64,000 nt of DNA from UBA7236 sp044227505. GTDB lineage: Bacteria; Bacteroidota; Bacteroidia; Chitinophagales; BACL12. The stretch is taken from NCBI GenBank assembly GCA_044227505.1, contig JBGAWP010000013.1, forward strand, positions 6,231 to 70,230, read 5' to 3'. The notes beneath the pieces were generated by a model. It had not been told where the DNA came from. It did not search any database and saw only the letters and a program-made list of their open reading frames with translations. The position numbers were made by a program, and so were the translations under genes. Below are positions 28,216-37,180 of the stretch, piece after piece (positions within the stretch are counted from its first letter, which is position 1; each line of letters begins with the position of its first letter).

Positions 28216-28732
28216 GTAATGAGTAATGCCCGCCCGGATGACCCGGTCGGACGGGAGTAATGAGTGCGTCCCATTTAACATTTACGAAATGCCAATAATA
28301 GAAGGATCGTTTATAAATCCAAAGTAGACCGGATTAACGCCACACAATTGTCAAGAGTCAATAGTCAGGAGTAAATACATCCGGCTATCAAGAATCAATC
28401 TCACCACTCACCAATTGTCAAGCTTCAATAGTCAGGAGTAAATACATCCGGCTCACGAGAATCAAACTCACCACTCACCACTCACCACTCACCACTCACC
28501 ATTTGTCAGGAGTCATTAGTCAGGAGTAAAAGCATCCGGCTCACGAAAATCAAACTCACTTACTCACTATTCACTACTCACATTTGTCAAGAGTCATTAG
28601 TCAGGAGTAAATACATTCGGCTATCGAGAATCAATCTCACCACTCACCATTCACCACTCACCAAGTGAATAATGAGTGGTGAGTAGTGAGTAAAATCCTG
28701 CTCATATTAAAACTCATCACTCATCTCACGGG
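28213..28732. repeat. Heptad arrays and four composite ~65-90-bp repeats filling a convergent gap
   Basis: TGAGTAA heptads start at the thiL stop (28213). A GC-rich hairpin CCCGCCCGG...GGACGGG follows at ~28230-28256. Then come four direct copies of a composite unit starting near 28347, 28415, 28503 and 28583: TGTCAAGAGTCAATAGTCAG, then GAGTAAATACATCCGGCT, then AGAATCAATCTCACC, each followed by a variable number of ACTCACC heptads. Inverted heptads (GTGAGTAG, 28671-28692) can pair with the ACTCACC runs. The array reaches past the reverse-strand stop at 28726. A fifth, inverted copy lies at ~44203-44310. Not CRISPR: the intervals are themselves repetitive. Confidence 0.85.
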
Positions 28733-30066
28733 CTCAAATAAAACGGCAAATTATACACCTTTCCTTCAACAAACACAGAAAGAATATACACCCCACTTGG
28801 GTGATCGGTTAGTTTAATATCAAAAACTTTTTCAGGATCAATTTTAGATAAGGTTCCTTCCACAACTTGTTGTCCGAGTGCATTAAACACAAATACCGAA
28901 GCTTTTTCATTTGTTTCGAGATTGATTATAAATTTTATTACCCCCTTAACCGGATTTTGTGTGATATAAACAACTTCATCATGTGGTATTTCAATAATTA
29001 CGGTGTCTTCTTCTTCAATTTCGGTAAAACAATCATAAGGCAAACCAAATATCCAGGGAGTAGTTGTTGGATCCGTTGTAAAAAATTCAAATAATCTGTC
29101 TGCTATCTTTTGATTTCCTGTTCCGGATAAAACCATTCCATTATCGCTTACATCGTAGTCGCCCGGACATATCCATCTCAGCTCATCATAATCTCTCAGA
29201 TTTCTTCCGTCGGCCCAAAAGTTTGGTCCCCATGCAACCCAGGCAGCATCTGCTTCTTCACCTGAATAATTTAATAGTGTATCTCCGTTTAATTGTGCAG
29301 TAATTGCAGCTTTAATTGCAAAATCGTTGTAATATGGAGCTGGTTCAAGGAATGCATTATTGTGCTCAGCTAAAGTATCAGTATATCCACCAAATTGTAA
29401 ACCGGAAATATAAATTAATTTGAGATTGATGAACTGCGTTTTTAATTCTCTTATCAGATCAATATATTTTTTTGTCAGTGTATCAACATAACTCGACATA
29501 GTGGTAACACTGTCTTCAAAAGAAGTTGTCATTACCCAAACAACACGCACCTGTTTTTTTTTCAAATCGGCGGCTTGTAAAAAATCATTTACATCTTTCC
29601 AATAGGTATCACTTGCATCCGCATCAATCATCTGCTCTAAACCAAATTCGTCCAAACATCCATTTACAATGCGCACACAGGAATCAAAATATCCTGCATC
29701 ATTATATTGCGCAATAAATTTATTAAATGATTTGCCGGCAGATACAGAACCTAATCCGAGCATAACCGTTTTTCCATAAACAGTATCTTCTTCTCCATCA
29801 AAATTTATCGGGATCAACGATTGCGCAATAGCGATTCCGGAATCAGCATGTGCCGCGGGCATTTCATTAAATCCTCCCGGGTATAAACCTCCCTGATATC
29901 CCAAATAAAAATCGCTTTGCAGATCAACCATAGGTTCGAGCAAAGTAGTATCGTTTTCACAGTTTATTTGAGCAGAAACTGTAAAATTAAAAAGGATAAA
30001 TGCGATAACACTTATCCTTTTTAACTGATTGTATTTTGATACAGGCTTTTGTCCTGTTTTATTCAT
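28726..30066 (-). CDS. SGNH-like T9SS-exported protein, paralogue lacking catalytic residues
   Basis: 446 residues from the ATG at 30066. A signal peptide ends near residue 32 (TVSAQ), the mature N-terminus opens INCENDTTLL, and the last ~80 residues form a T9SS type A domain (GVYILSVFVEGKVY). It is the third of three tandem paralogues. Where the others have GASTAG/GASTVG (presumed nucleophile Ser) it has GSVSAG, and where they have GGGYH it has DNGMV, so the likely Ser and His are both missing. It is probably a non-catalytic binding version. It starts 1 bp after the stop of the second paralogue. Confidence 0.85.
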   Translation of the reverse strand: MNKTGQKPVSKYNQLKRISVIAFILFNFTVSAQINCENDTTLLEPMVDLQSDFYLGYQGGLYPGGFNEMPAAHADSGIAIAQSLIPINFDGEEDTVYGKTVMLGLGSVSAGKSFNKFIAQYNDAGYFDSCVRIVNGCLDEFGLEQMIDADASDTYWKDVNDFLQAADLKKKQVRVVWVMTTSFEDSVTTMSSYVDTLTKKYIDLIRELKTQFINLKLIYISGLQFGGYTDTLAEHNNAFLEPAPYYNDFAIKAAITAQLNGDTLLNYSGEEADAAWVAWGPNFWADGRNLRDYDELRWICPGDYDVSDNGMVLSGTGNQKIADRLFEFFTTDPTTTPWIFGLPYDCFTEIEEEDTVIIEIPHDEVVYITQNPVKGVIKFIINLETNEKASVFVFNALGQQVVEGTLSKIDPEKVFDIKLTDHPSGVYILSVFVEGKVYNLPFYLSP

Positions 30067-30067
30067 T

Positions 30068-31393
30068 TTATTTATTCAAAATAACAGGTTGTGTAAATAT
30101 TTGATCGTTTATCACAACTTCAAAATAATATATACCATTAGGTTTACCATTGAGGTTAAATCGATAACCGGAATATGGAGTAGCAGAATGATAATTATCA
30201 AAATAAACTACCTCCCCGATATTATTTAAAACTTTAATATTAATTCCTGAAGTAAGTACTTGCTCAAAATCAACGTAAAATTCACCGGAAGAAGGATTGG
30301 GATAAATGGTAACCGCATCTTTATCAATAATTACATCTTTAGGAATAATAATACTTCCATCTGCATTTCTGCCGGTACCACATGTAATCCATTTTGGTCC
30401 ATCATTATACCAGCCTTCAGTAAGCGTATCTGTTTTGAAAAAATCAATTAAAATTTGGCCAACTTTATCTTTTCCGGCACTAGTCATATGGTATCCTCCT
30501 CCATCAGGCGTAAATTCGCTGCACTCCCAGGATAATCCTGAATATTCATTTGGAATATTGCCATCTGCCCAAAGGGGTGGTCCCCATGCTAAATATGGCG
30601 CTACCTTACCAGGCTCCATATAACGTAGAGCAGGATCACCCGATATTTGGTCTTTAATTACCTGCTTAACTGCAAAATTGTGATTATAACTTGCCGGTTC
30701 AGCAATAACATGATATAAAACTTTCATAGAATCTGCATATCCACCGAAAGGGAATCCACTGAGAAATACAACCTTAAGATTTGGGTAAATTATTTGCATG
30801 GACTGCAAGGCAATTTTAAATCTTTTAACGAGTGAATCAATATACGGACCAGTATCGGCAGAGTTGGAGTCAATTCTGGAACTATGCATCAGCCAGGCGA
30901 CTTGCACCTGATTTGGAGTTAGACCTTTAATTGCAAGTTTGTAAATGCGTATATATTCCCAGTAATCAACATTATCTACAAATAATTCTTCTAAACCATC
31001 TGAACCATTTGCGGTATTAACCATCTGCATACATCTGTTTAAGGTATGGTCGTCATTTGTCAATTGTATCATGTGGTTAAAAGGTCCTCCAACCGTGGAT
31101 GCACCAAAACCAGCACATATAATTTTGCCGGTTTCATAATTTACCAGACCTAAAGTATCAAGGGGTTTTAGTTTTTTTACAATACTTAGTCCTTTTTTCA
31201 AATGTCCAGTCGGTGGTGTATTCACGCCGCCTGGGTACATTCCACCCTGATAGGTTCCTAAATAAAAGTCGGTGCCAAGATCTTGTATGGGAATAAGACC
31301 TAAAGAATCGTTATCGCAGTTCACCTGAGCCACTAATTTGTCGAAGCCGGTGATGCAAATTAAAAGTAAAATAATGGAGAATAATTTTCTCAT
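30068..31393 (-). CDS. SGNH-like T9SS-exported hydrolase, paralogue 2
   Basis: 441 residues from the ATG at 31393. Signal peptide to ~22 (KLVAQ), mature start VNCDND, a presumed block I GFGASTVGGPFNH at ~102-114, a conserved FLSGFPFGGYADS at ~213-225, and the block V-like GGGYHMTSAGKDKV near 320. The C-terminal ~85 residues form a T9SS type A domain (VTIYPNPSSGEFYV). It probably acts outside the cell on an ester-linked substrate. It lies between the other two copies, 92 bp after the first and 1 bp before the third, so the three are likely one operon. Confidence 0.85.
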   Translation of the reverse strand: MRKLFSIILLLICITGFDKLVAQVNCDNDSLGLIPIQDLGTDFYLGTYQGGMYPGGVNTPPTGHLKKGLSIVKKLKPLDTLGLVNYETGKIICAGFGASTVGGPFNHMIQLTNDDHTLNRCMQMVNTANGSDGLEELFVDNVDYWEYIRIYKLAIKGLTPNQVQVAWLMHSSRIDSNSADTGPYIDSLVKRFKIALQSMQIIYPNLKVVFLSGFPFGGYADSMKVLYHVIAEPASYNHNFAVKQVIKDQISGDPALRYMEPGKVAPYLAWGPPLWADGNIPNEYSGLSWECSEFTPDGGGYHMTSAGKDKVGQILIDFFKTDTLTEGWYNDGPKWITCGTGRNADGSIIIPKDVIIDKDAVTIYPNPSSGEFYVDFEQVLTSGINIKVLNNIGEVVYFDNYHSATPYSGYRFNLNGKPNGIYYFEVVINDQIFTQPVILNK

Positions 31394-31485
31394 GGTTTTT
31401 ATGTTTATTAGTTAATAAGTAATCAAAGGTATGTAATTCAAAAAAAATCTCCTAACTAAATGTTTTTTTGTAAGGTATTTCATTT

Positions 31486-32802
31486 TTATTGAATAATAAA
31501 TGCGAATGAACTTGCCTTGGCAGTGGAGTTTATCATAATATTATATAAGCCTGGTTGAAGCCCTTTGAGCTGCAATTCCTCTAAATAATAATTTTCAGAA
31601 ACCACGGTGGATTTTTGATATACTACTTGTCCTAACGCATTTAGGATCTGAATATGAAGTTCGCCGGGTGTAATTTCATTTATCTCTAAATACCCTTCAC
31701 CGTTATTTGGACTTGGAAACACCTTAATCTCAGGGTCTGATAGAAGATCTGATGCTGATGTTCTGAAATCGGGGTCACAGGCTATCCATCTGCTATTATA
31801 TCGAAACCAATCGGCTGCAACTGTTGAGTTTTTAAAGAAATCATAGATCAATTCCCCTGCTTTGTCTTTTCCTTCATTGGAAAGATGGTAACCACCACCA
31901 TCCGGTTTGTAGTCTACGGCGCAATACCAATACAATCCATCCACCACATTCTTTCTTATACCATCCGCCCAGATATGCGGCCCCCAGCCTATCCACGGTG
32001 ATTTGCGATCAGGGGTCGTGTATTTAAGATCAGGGTCTCCTTCTATTTGCCGTTCCACCAGAAATTTGATGCTCCAATTATTCCAATAGGAGGAGGGTTC
32101 CACGATCATATCATAAAATTCCTTTGTTGGATCTGCATATCCGCCATATCCAAAACCGCTCGCATATACCTGTTTAAGATTTGGAAATTTAGCAAGTAAA
32201 ATAGGCATCAATTCTTCAAATCTATCTGCAACGGTTCTAGGTTGTAAGGGCCAGATTAAAACCGTATCAATACGCGATGTTACCATGATCCAAATAACCT
32301 GTACCTGATATCGCGAAATATTTGCATCTTCGATATCCACCATTACGTTATCGTCCCAATACCAGTCATTGACAATTGTGTCGTTCATGATCTCAATTCC
32401 TTTAGCACCTAATGCTGCATTTACAAATCGCAAACATGGGTTAACTGTTGGGTCGGCTTCGGCAACTGATTTAAAGTGATTAAAGGCATTGCCTGCAGTA
32501 GAAGCACCAAGGCAAATAAACCCGGCTTTTCCATCCAACAGATCCAGATTTCCTAAAGTATCGAGTGGTAGTACCTGTCGGCTGATATTCATTCCGGCCG
32601 CAAAATGGGGATAGGGCATAGTATTATATCCGTCGGGATATAATCCACCCTGATATCCTAAATAGGTGCCGAACTGAAGATCAATTAAAGATTTTAAATA
32701 GGAGGTGTCGTTTTCGCATTGTAACTGTGCAATACTTATTCGGCTGCAAAAAAAGAGCAGAAATGCAACAGCACAGGTTCTGGTTGAGGATTTTAAATAC
32801 AT
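31486..32802 (-). CDS. SGNH-like T9SS-exported hydrolase, paralogue 1
   Basis: 438 residues from the ATG at 32802. Signal peptide to ~25 (RISIAQ), mature start LQCENDTSYL. Presumed block I CLGASTAGNAFNHF (~95-108), YASGFGYGGYADPT (~210), and GGGYHLSNEGKDKAG (~318) as the block carrying the catalytic His. C-terminal T9SS domain with IKVFPSPNNGEG. First and promoter-proximal gene of the triplet. The three share the same block order, so they arose by tandem duplication; substrate unknown. Confidence 0.85.
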   Translation of the reverse strand: MYLKSSTRTCAVAFLLFFCSRISIAQLQCENDTSYLKSLIDLQFGTYLGYQGGLYPDGYNTMPYPHFAAGMNISRQVLPLDTLGNLDLLDGKAGFICLGASTAGNAFNHFKSVAEADPTVNPCLRFVNAALGAKGIEIMNDTIVNDWYWDDNVMVDIEDANISRYQVQVIWIMVTSRIDTVLIWPLQPRTVADRFEELMPILLAKFPNLKQVYASGFGYGGYADPTKEFYDMIVEPSSYWNNWSIKFLVERQIEGDPDLKYTTPDRKSPWIGWGPHIWADGIRKNVVDGLYWYCAVDYKPDGGGYHLSNEGKDKAGELIYDFFKNSTVAADWFRYNSRWIACDPDFRTSASDLLSDPEIKVFPSPNNGEGYLEINEITPGELHIQILNALGQVVYQKSTVVSENYYLEELQLKGLQPGLYNIMINSTAKASSFAFIIQ

Positions 32803-32995
32803 TTTCAGTAGTTTTTATGGAGGCTCAAATTTAAACTAAAAAATTTATTTGGAAACGCCCTGATATTCAATCGGTTGAGAAAATATGATGCAAAAATCCG
32901 GCTTTAAAAATTATTATAGCACCCTTGATCAGCATTAAATACAATTATAGATTTTAGCAACAATGGATTAACTTTGTATATCAAAGCGCTTTATT

Positions 32996-33631
32996 ATGGC
33001 TGAAAATCAAAACGAAAACTATATTGATGACCTGAAAGAAATAAGGTCGATGATGGAAAAATCGTCGCGATTTATTTCTCTTAGTGGTTTATCGGGTGTA
33101 AGTGCAGGTATAATTGCGCTTGCCGGAGCTGTGTTAGCATGGTGGTATATTCAGAACAATCTGGAAACATCGATGTATACCATGAATAATATCACCACCA
33201 TAGAGCTCAAAGACCTTTTGTTTTTGTTATTAGACGCAGGTATTGTATTGGTTCTGGCTATTGCAAGCGCCACTTATTTTGCCATGCGTAAGGCCAGGAT
33301 TCAAAATTTACCGGTCTGGAATAAGGCTGCAGAACTCACTTTTGTAAATCTTATCATCCCGCTTGCGGCAGGAGGTGTTTTTTGTCTTTTTCTCTTCTAC
33401 TACAATTTATATTTATTGATAGCACCGGCAACTCTGGTTTTTTATGGGTTGGCTCTGTTGAATGCAAGCAAATTCACCTTGTTTGAGATAAGATACCTTG
33501 GCATCACCGAAATAATTTTAGGCTTGATCGCCATGGCAATACCTGGATATTCACTCATTTTCTGGTCGTTGGGCTTTGGTATTTTACATATAGTTTATGG
33601 AGCGGTGATGTATTTCCGCTATGAAAGATGA
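32996..33631 (+). CDS. Membrane protein of unknown function paired with a winged-helix regulator
   Basis: 211 residues. After a charged N-terminus (KEIRSMMEKSSRFISLSGLSG) there are about six spans between ~30 and 205. Its stop overlaps the ATG of the regulator by 4 bp (ATGA), so translation is coupled. A -7 box TAACTTTG is at 32969-32976, 19 bp before the ATG. Such membrane/HTH pairs recur in Bacteroidota (family knowledge); the membrane protein may sense a signal and the regulator respond (inference). Confidence 0.75.
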   Translation: MAENQNENYIDDLKEIRSMMEKSSRFISLSGLSGVSAGIIALAGAVLAWWYIQNNLETSMYTMNNITTIELKDLLFLLLDAGIVLVLAIASATYFAMRKARIQNLPVWNKAAELTFVNLIIPLAAGGVFCLFLFYYNLYLLIAPATLVFYGLALLNASKFTLFEIRYLGITEIILGLIAMAIPGYSLIFWSLGFGILHIVYGAVMYFRYER

Positions 33632-33927
33632 AAGAGATAATAGCCAATTTAAATAAAGAGTTTGAGAACAGGATACGACTTGGTATAATGAGTATTCTGG
33701 TTGTGAACGATTGGGTGGAGTTCAATTCACTCAAAACTTTGCTTGATCTTACTGATGGTAATCTGGCCAGTCATATTTCCGCATTGGAAAAAACGGCTTT
33801 TCTGGAAGTAAAAAAGGAATTTGTAGGTAAAAAGCCCAAAACCACCTATAAAGTGACCAATGCAGGAAAAAAGGCCTTTGAAAGTCATCTCAATGCTCTG
33901 GAAGAGCTTCTCCGGAAAAGAATCTGA
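33628..33927 (+). CDS. Winged-helix DNA-binding transcriptional regulator
   Basis: 99 residues, nearly all a winged helix-turn-helix of the HTH_34/MarR-like type: the recognition part is DGNLASHISALEKTAFLEV (~47-65) followed by a beta wing with KKPKTTYKVTNAGKKAFE (~72-90). No ligand domain. Translationally coupled to the membrane protein upstream, which it may repress or report for. Confidence 0.9.
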   Translation: MKEIIANLNKEFENRIRLGIMSILVVNDWVEFNSLKTLLDLTDGNLASHISALEKTAFLEVKKEFVGKKPKTTYKVTNAGKKAFESHLNALEELLRKRI

Positions 33928-33943
33928 TATTTGTTAGCATTAC

Positions 33944-33975
33944 TTTGTAATTCAAAGTTCTTTTATATACCTTTG
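33944..33975 (+). promoter_or_regulatory. Consensus Bacteroidota promoter before the EEP-family gene
   Basis: TTTG at 33944-33947, a 20-nt spacer, then TACCTTTG at 33968-33975: both boxes and spacing fit the Bacteroidota primary-sigma consensus. The ATG is at 33982, only 6 nt after the -7 box, so the transcript would be leaderless or nearly so. Confidence 0.75.
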
Positions 33976-33981
33976 TAAATT

Positions 33982-35022
33982 ATGGGTCTCTCCGAAAAAA
34001 TAACTGCCTTTTTTGCCTTATTGCGGCGTTTTATCGACCGATATACCTGGCGACTGGTGTTAGGAGGGATACTTATAATTGCCAGCATAATATTAGTGAC
34101 CGAACCAGCCTGGTTTATCGCGGCACTTGATTCTCTTCGAATCCCGTATGCGGTTTTTTTAGTAATATTTATCACAATATTTTTTATAAGGGGAAATAAT
34201 TTTTTGGTTACGTCGGGTGTAATTGCGTTGCTCATTTTGGCACCCGGAATATGGCCCTATTTTAAAACAGCAGAAAAAACTCCGCTGGAAGAAAATATTG
34301 AAAACAATCAAGTTTCGGAATCCGATTTTTCTGTTTTGCATTTTAATGTGAAAGAAAATAACAAACGCATAACCTCCGTTGCCGAAGCCGCATTAAATTC
34401 AAATGCCGACATTGTTTCCATGCAGGAATTAAAAGAAAATTCGCTGCAGGTAATTGATACTTTAATGCGTACAAAATATCCCTATTGTTTGAGTGATCTT
34501 AGTATTAAAGGATTTGGACTCGCACTGTATTCAAAATTTCCTATAGACAGCGGACAAGTAATTATTGCACATGAATTTCCAATGTTGGTAGGAAGGATCT
34601 CCATTAATGGAAAAGAATTTAGTTTTATTTCCGCAACTACCAGCACACCAACAAATGAAAAGGGTTTTCAAAAGCAGATCAAACAATTTAAATTTATAAC
34701 AGAGTATGCAAATAAAATAAATGGTCCGCTCATATTAATGGGTGATATGAATTCCGCTCCCTGGAGTAATCAGATAGAAACCTTATTAAAGGAAACAAAT
34801 TTAAAAGACAGCCGAAAAGATCTTTCTGCCACATATCCTGCACAATCGCCGGTTCAAATACCCATTGATTATATTTTCCATTCGCAGCAATTATTTTGTG
34901 AAAAATTTAATACACTCGAACAAACTTCATCCAATCACCTGGGAATAATGGGATATTATACTTTTAAAGAAGCGAAGAAAAATACAGATACTTTATCCAA
35001 TAAAATAAAAGGGAGAAAATGA
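33982..35022 (+). CDS. Endonuclease/exonuclease/phosphatase-family membrane protein
   Basis: 346 residues. Three membrane spans at ~28-45, 52-72 and 75-92, then the EEP fold: VLHFNVKENN (~115), VSMQELKE (metal-binding Glu, ~147), LMGDMNSAPWS (~250), and the C-terminal SSNHLGIMG (catalytic His, ~323). Members include nucleases and phosphodiesterases; the membrane anchor suggests a lipid or periplasmic substrate. The stop overlaps dgkA by 4 bp, which supports a role in lipid metabolism. Confidence 0.88.
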   Translation: MGLSEKITAFFALLRRFIDRYTWRLVLGGILIIASIILVTEPAWFIAALDSLRIPYAVFLVIFITIFFIRGNNFLVTSGVIALLILAPGIWPYFKTAEKTPLEENIENNQVSESDFSVLHFNVKENNKRITSVAEAALNSNADIVSMQELKENSLQVIDTLMRTKYPYCLSDLSIKGFGLALYSKFPIDSGQVIIAHEFPMLVGRISINGKEFSFISATTSTPTNEKGFQKQIKQFKFITEYANKINGPLILMGDMNSAPWSNQIETLLKETNLKDSRKDLSATYPAQSPVQIPIDYIFHSQQLFCEKFNTLEQTSSNHLGIMGYYTFKEAKKNTDTLSNKIKGRK

Positions 35023-35369
35023 TAAAGAAAGAAATAAAAAGTTTCAGGGACGCAATTCGGGGATTGATCATTTTTTTCGCAAAGGAGCGACATGCAAAGT
35101 TGCATCTCGGGATTATGCTTTTAGTTGTTTTTGCGGGATTTTATTTTGAGGTATCCGATAGTGAATGGATCTCACTATGCGTCGCATTTGCATTGGTAAT
35201 AGGTTCTGAAGCATTAAACACCGGTATCGAAAAACTGAGTGATATTGTTCAGCCGGAAAAACATGCCGGTATTCGCGATGTTAAAGATATTGCGGCCGGG
35301 GCGGTATTTTTTTGTGTGATAATTGCAATAATTATTGGGGCTATTATTTTTATTCCAAAAATATTTTAA
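35019..35369 (+). CDS. dgkA: Diacylglycerol/undecaprenol kinase
   Basis: 116 residues. An N-terminal amphipathic helix with the conserved FRDAIRGL, then three spans, with the active-site block SEALNTGIEKLSDIV (~64-78). The DgkA family phosphorylates diacylglycerol or undecaprenol in the inner membrane, recycling lipid carriers. Coupled to the upstream gene (4-bp overlap) and 2 bp before the next. Confidence 0.93.
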   Translation: MIKKEIKSFRDAIRGLIIFFAKERHAKLHLGIMLLVVFAGFYFEVSDSEWISLCVAFALVIGSEALNTGIEKLSDIVQPEKHAGIRDVKDIAAGAVFFCVIIAIIIGAIIFIPKIF

Positions 35370-35371
35370 AT

Positions 35372-36049
35372 ATGAAAGTTGTGCATCTTTCTCAAAAAGT
35401 GATCTTAAGCGAAGAGAAATTATATCTTCCTTTGCTTTCCCTATTCTGTTTTGCCGTTCTTATTGTGCGCATGGTTTATACTGGAACCTTTGAATACAGG
35501 TTCATGGGGATAAACTTAATACTCGCATGGTTGCCATACCTATTTGCACACTACCTTGTTAAAATCCCGAAAAAGAAAAATATTATAGGTAAGATGATAC
35601 TATTTTTTTTATGGTTGATTTTTTTCCCCAATGCAGCTTATATGATCACTGATATTTATCATTTATCAGAATTTCCATCCATGCCCATGTGGTACGATCT
35701 GATTATGTTGCTTTCTTTTGCATGGTGTGGTTTGTTACTTTGTTTTTATTCTTTAAAAAAGATACATACCCGATTTGCTTTAAGAAAAAATCCTGTGGTA
35801 AATATCTTTATTCTGTTTTCCACTTTTTTTGTAGGTGGGATAGGAATTTATTTCGGAAGATATGCGCGCTGGAACAGTTGGGAAATTGTAACACAACCGG
35901 GTAATTTATATAAAGAATTTGTTGACATTATTTCCAATACCTATAATGTAATGCAAATGTTTTCCGTTGCAATTTTGTTTGCTGCGTTTTTGACCATTGT
36001 GTATTTGAAGATGTTTTCTTTTGGGATAAGGGTTAATCGGGAAAATTGA
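35372..36049 (+). CDS. DUF1361 family membrane protein
   Basis: 225 residues from the ATG at 35372, just after the dgkA stop; the frame stays open upstream but that part overlaps dgkA. Six or so spans, with the family signature FFPNAAYMITDIYHL at ~80-95 and GRYARWNSWEI at ~160-170. Function unknown. Part of the 33982-36049 gene string. Confidence 0.88.
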   Translation: MKVVHLSQKVILSEEKLYLPLLSLFCFAVLIVRMVYTGTFEYRFMGINLILAWLPYLFAHYLVKIPKKKNIIGKMILFFLWLIFFPNAAYMITDIYHLSEFPSMPMWYDLIMLLSFAWCGLLLCFYSLKKIHTRFALRKNPVVNIFILFSTFFVGGIGIYFGRYARWNSWEIVTQPGNLYKEFVDIISNTYNVMQMFSVAILFAAFLTIVYLKMFSFGIRVNREN

Positions 36050-36082
36050 TCGGGGATATAATTTGTTTTTAATAGATCACAC

Positions 36083-37180
36083 ATGGCAGCTCTGATTTTT
36101 ATTTTATTTGGACTTCCGTCTTTCCTGGTTTTGATTGACTTTTTAAGATTTTTGATCACCTCAAAACGATTGTATCATCCAATTTTTATGATTGCTTTGG
36201 AATTGATAGTGATTATTGGAATGCCTATGTTGTATATTTTAACATTAGATCCGGTTGCAAATGATTGTTGTGGTGATTCAGCAACTTTTTCTCCGGATCA
36301 TCGATTATCAGTTATTCTTCTGATTTTAATTTGTATTTGCGTATATTTTTATTCCAGTCAAAGAGAAAATACAACAAGTCCGATTGTGGAAGTTTTTATA
36401 AATTCAATTTTATTGATTGGTTTTATACTAAATATTTTCATTTCTATTCACATTGATCAATACCTCTGGTTGTTTGGGAACCTTCCTATTTGTATACTTT
36501 TTGTTTTTCAATTATTAAAGAATCAAAAACGATTTGTTGACTTTAATACAGTGTTTCAAGCGGAGTATAAAAATATACCGGAAAAAATCGCATGGAAAAT
36601 ATTAAACCTGAATCCATTTATTAAATTCCCCATTTTACTTATACTCTGTTTACCTATATTGACTTTTATTGCCATGTTGCTTACGCTTTTCGGCCAAAAA
36701 CCGGATTCATTTATCAGGGCATTTACGGACACATACAAACACGGGTTTTCACAACTGGATTATTTATGTGAAAATGTGGAATGCGATGGCCATTTTCTTT
36801 GCACCGTTGGAGCTAAGGGTCATAAACAAGTGGTAAAGCCGTTTAGATTTGGTGAACGAAATGGAAGAAAAATAATTTGTAACCGACAACTTTTAATTTC
36901 TAATGCATTTGAAGATTTGATTAAGGAGAAATTTCCGTCAAAACATAAATTTTTAAGAGGTAATTATAACAAAGTTGGTGTATTTGTAAATCGTTACTAT
37001 TCAGTCTTTCATATTAAAATTATAGCAGACATTATTTATTTAATGATGAAACCATTGGAATGGATATTTCTTATTGTTTTATACACCTTCGATACAAAAC
37101 CGGAAAATAGAATTGCAATGCAGTATTTGAAAAAAGAGGATAGAAAGCGGTTGGTAGTTGGCAGTGGCAGAGTGCAGTAG
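36083..37180 (+). CDS. Polytopic membrane protein, DUF6688-like
   Basis: 365 residues. Spans at ~5-25, 33-54, 75-92, 105-125, 128-145 and 180-205, then a soluble, Cys/His-bearing domain (CDGHFLCTVGAKGHKQVVKP, ~230-250, and NRQLLISNAFEDLIKE, ~268-283) and a final hydrophobic part. The soluble block resembles DUF6688, a family of unknown function, but the assignment is from memory. The last residues (LVVGSGRVQ) are encoded by GGCAGTG-like heptads that run into the non-coding repeat region, so the native C-terminus may be replaced. Confidence 0.7.
   Translation: MAALIFILFGLPSFLVLIDFLRFLITSKRLYHPIFMIALELIVIIGMPMLYILTLDPVANDCCGDSATFSPDHRLSVILLILICICVYFYSSQRENTTSPIVEVFINSILLIGFILNIFISIHIDQYLWLFGNLPICILFVFQLLKNQKRFVDFNTVFQAEYKNIPEKIAWKILNLNPFIKFPILLILCLPILTFIAMLLTLFGQKPDSFIRAFTDTYKHGFSQLDYLCENVECDGHFLCTVGAKGHKQVVKPFRFGERNGRKIICNRQLLISNAFEDLIKEKFPSKHKFLRGNYNKVGVFVNRYYSVFHIKIIADIIYLMMKPLEWIFLIVLYTFDTKPENRIAMQYLKKEDRKRLVVGSGRVQ

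Noticed and set aside
28347..28660. Possible CRISPR array
   Set aside because: The intervals between repeat units are themselves repeats (ACTCACC heptads), units differ in length, and no cas gene is present.
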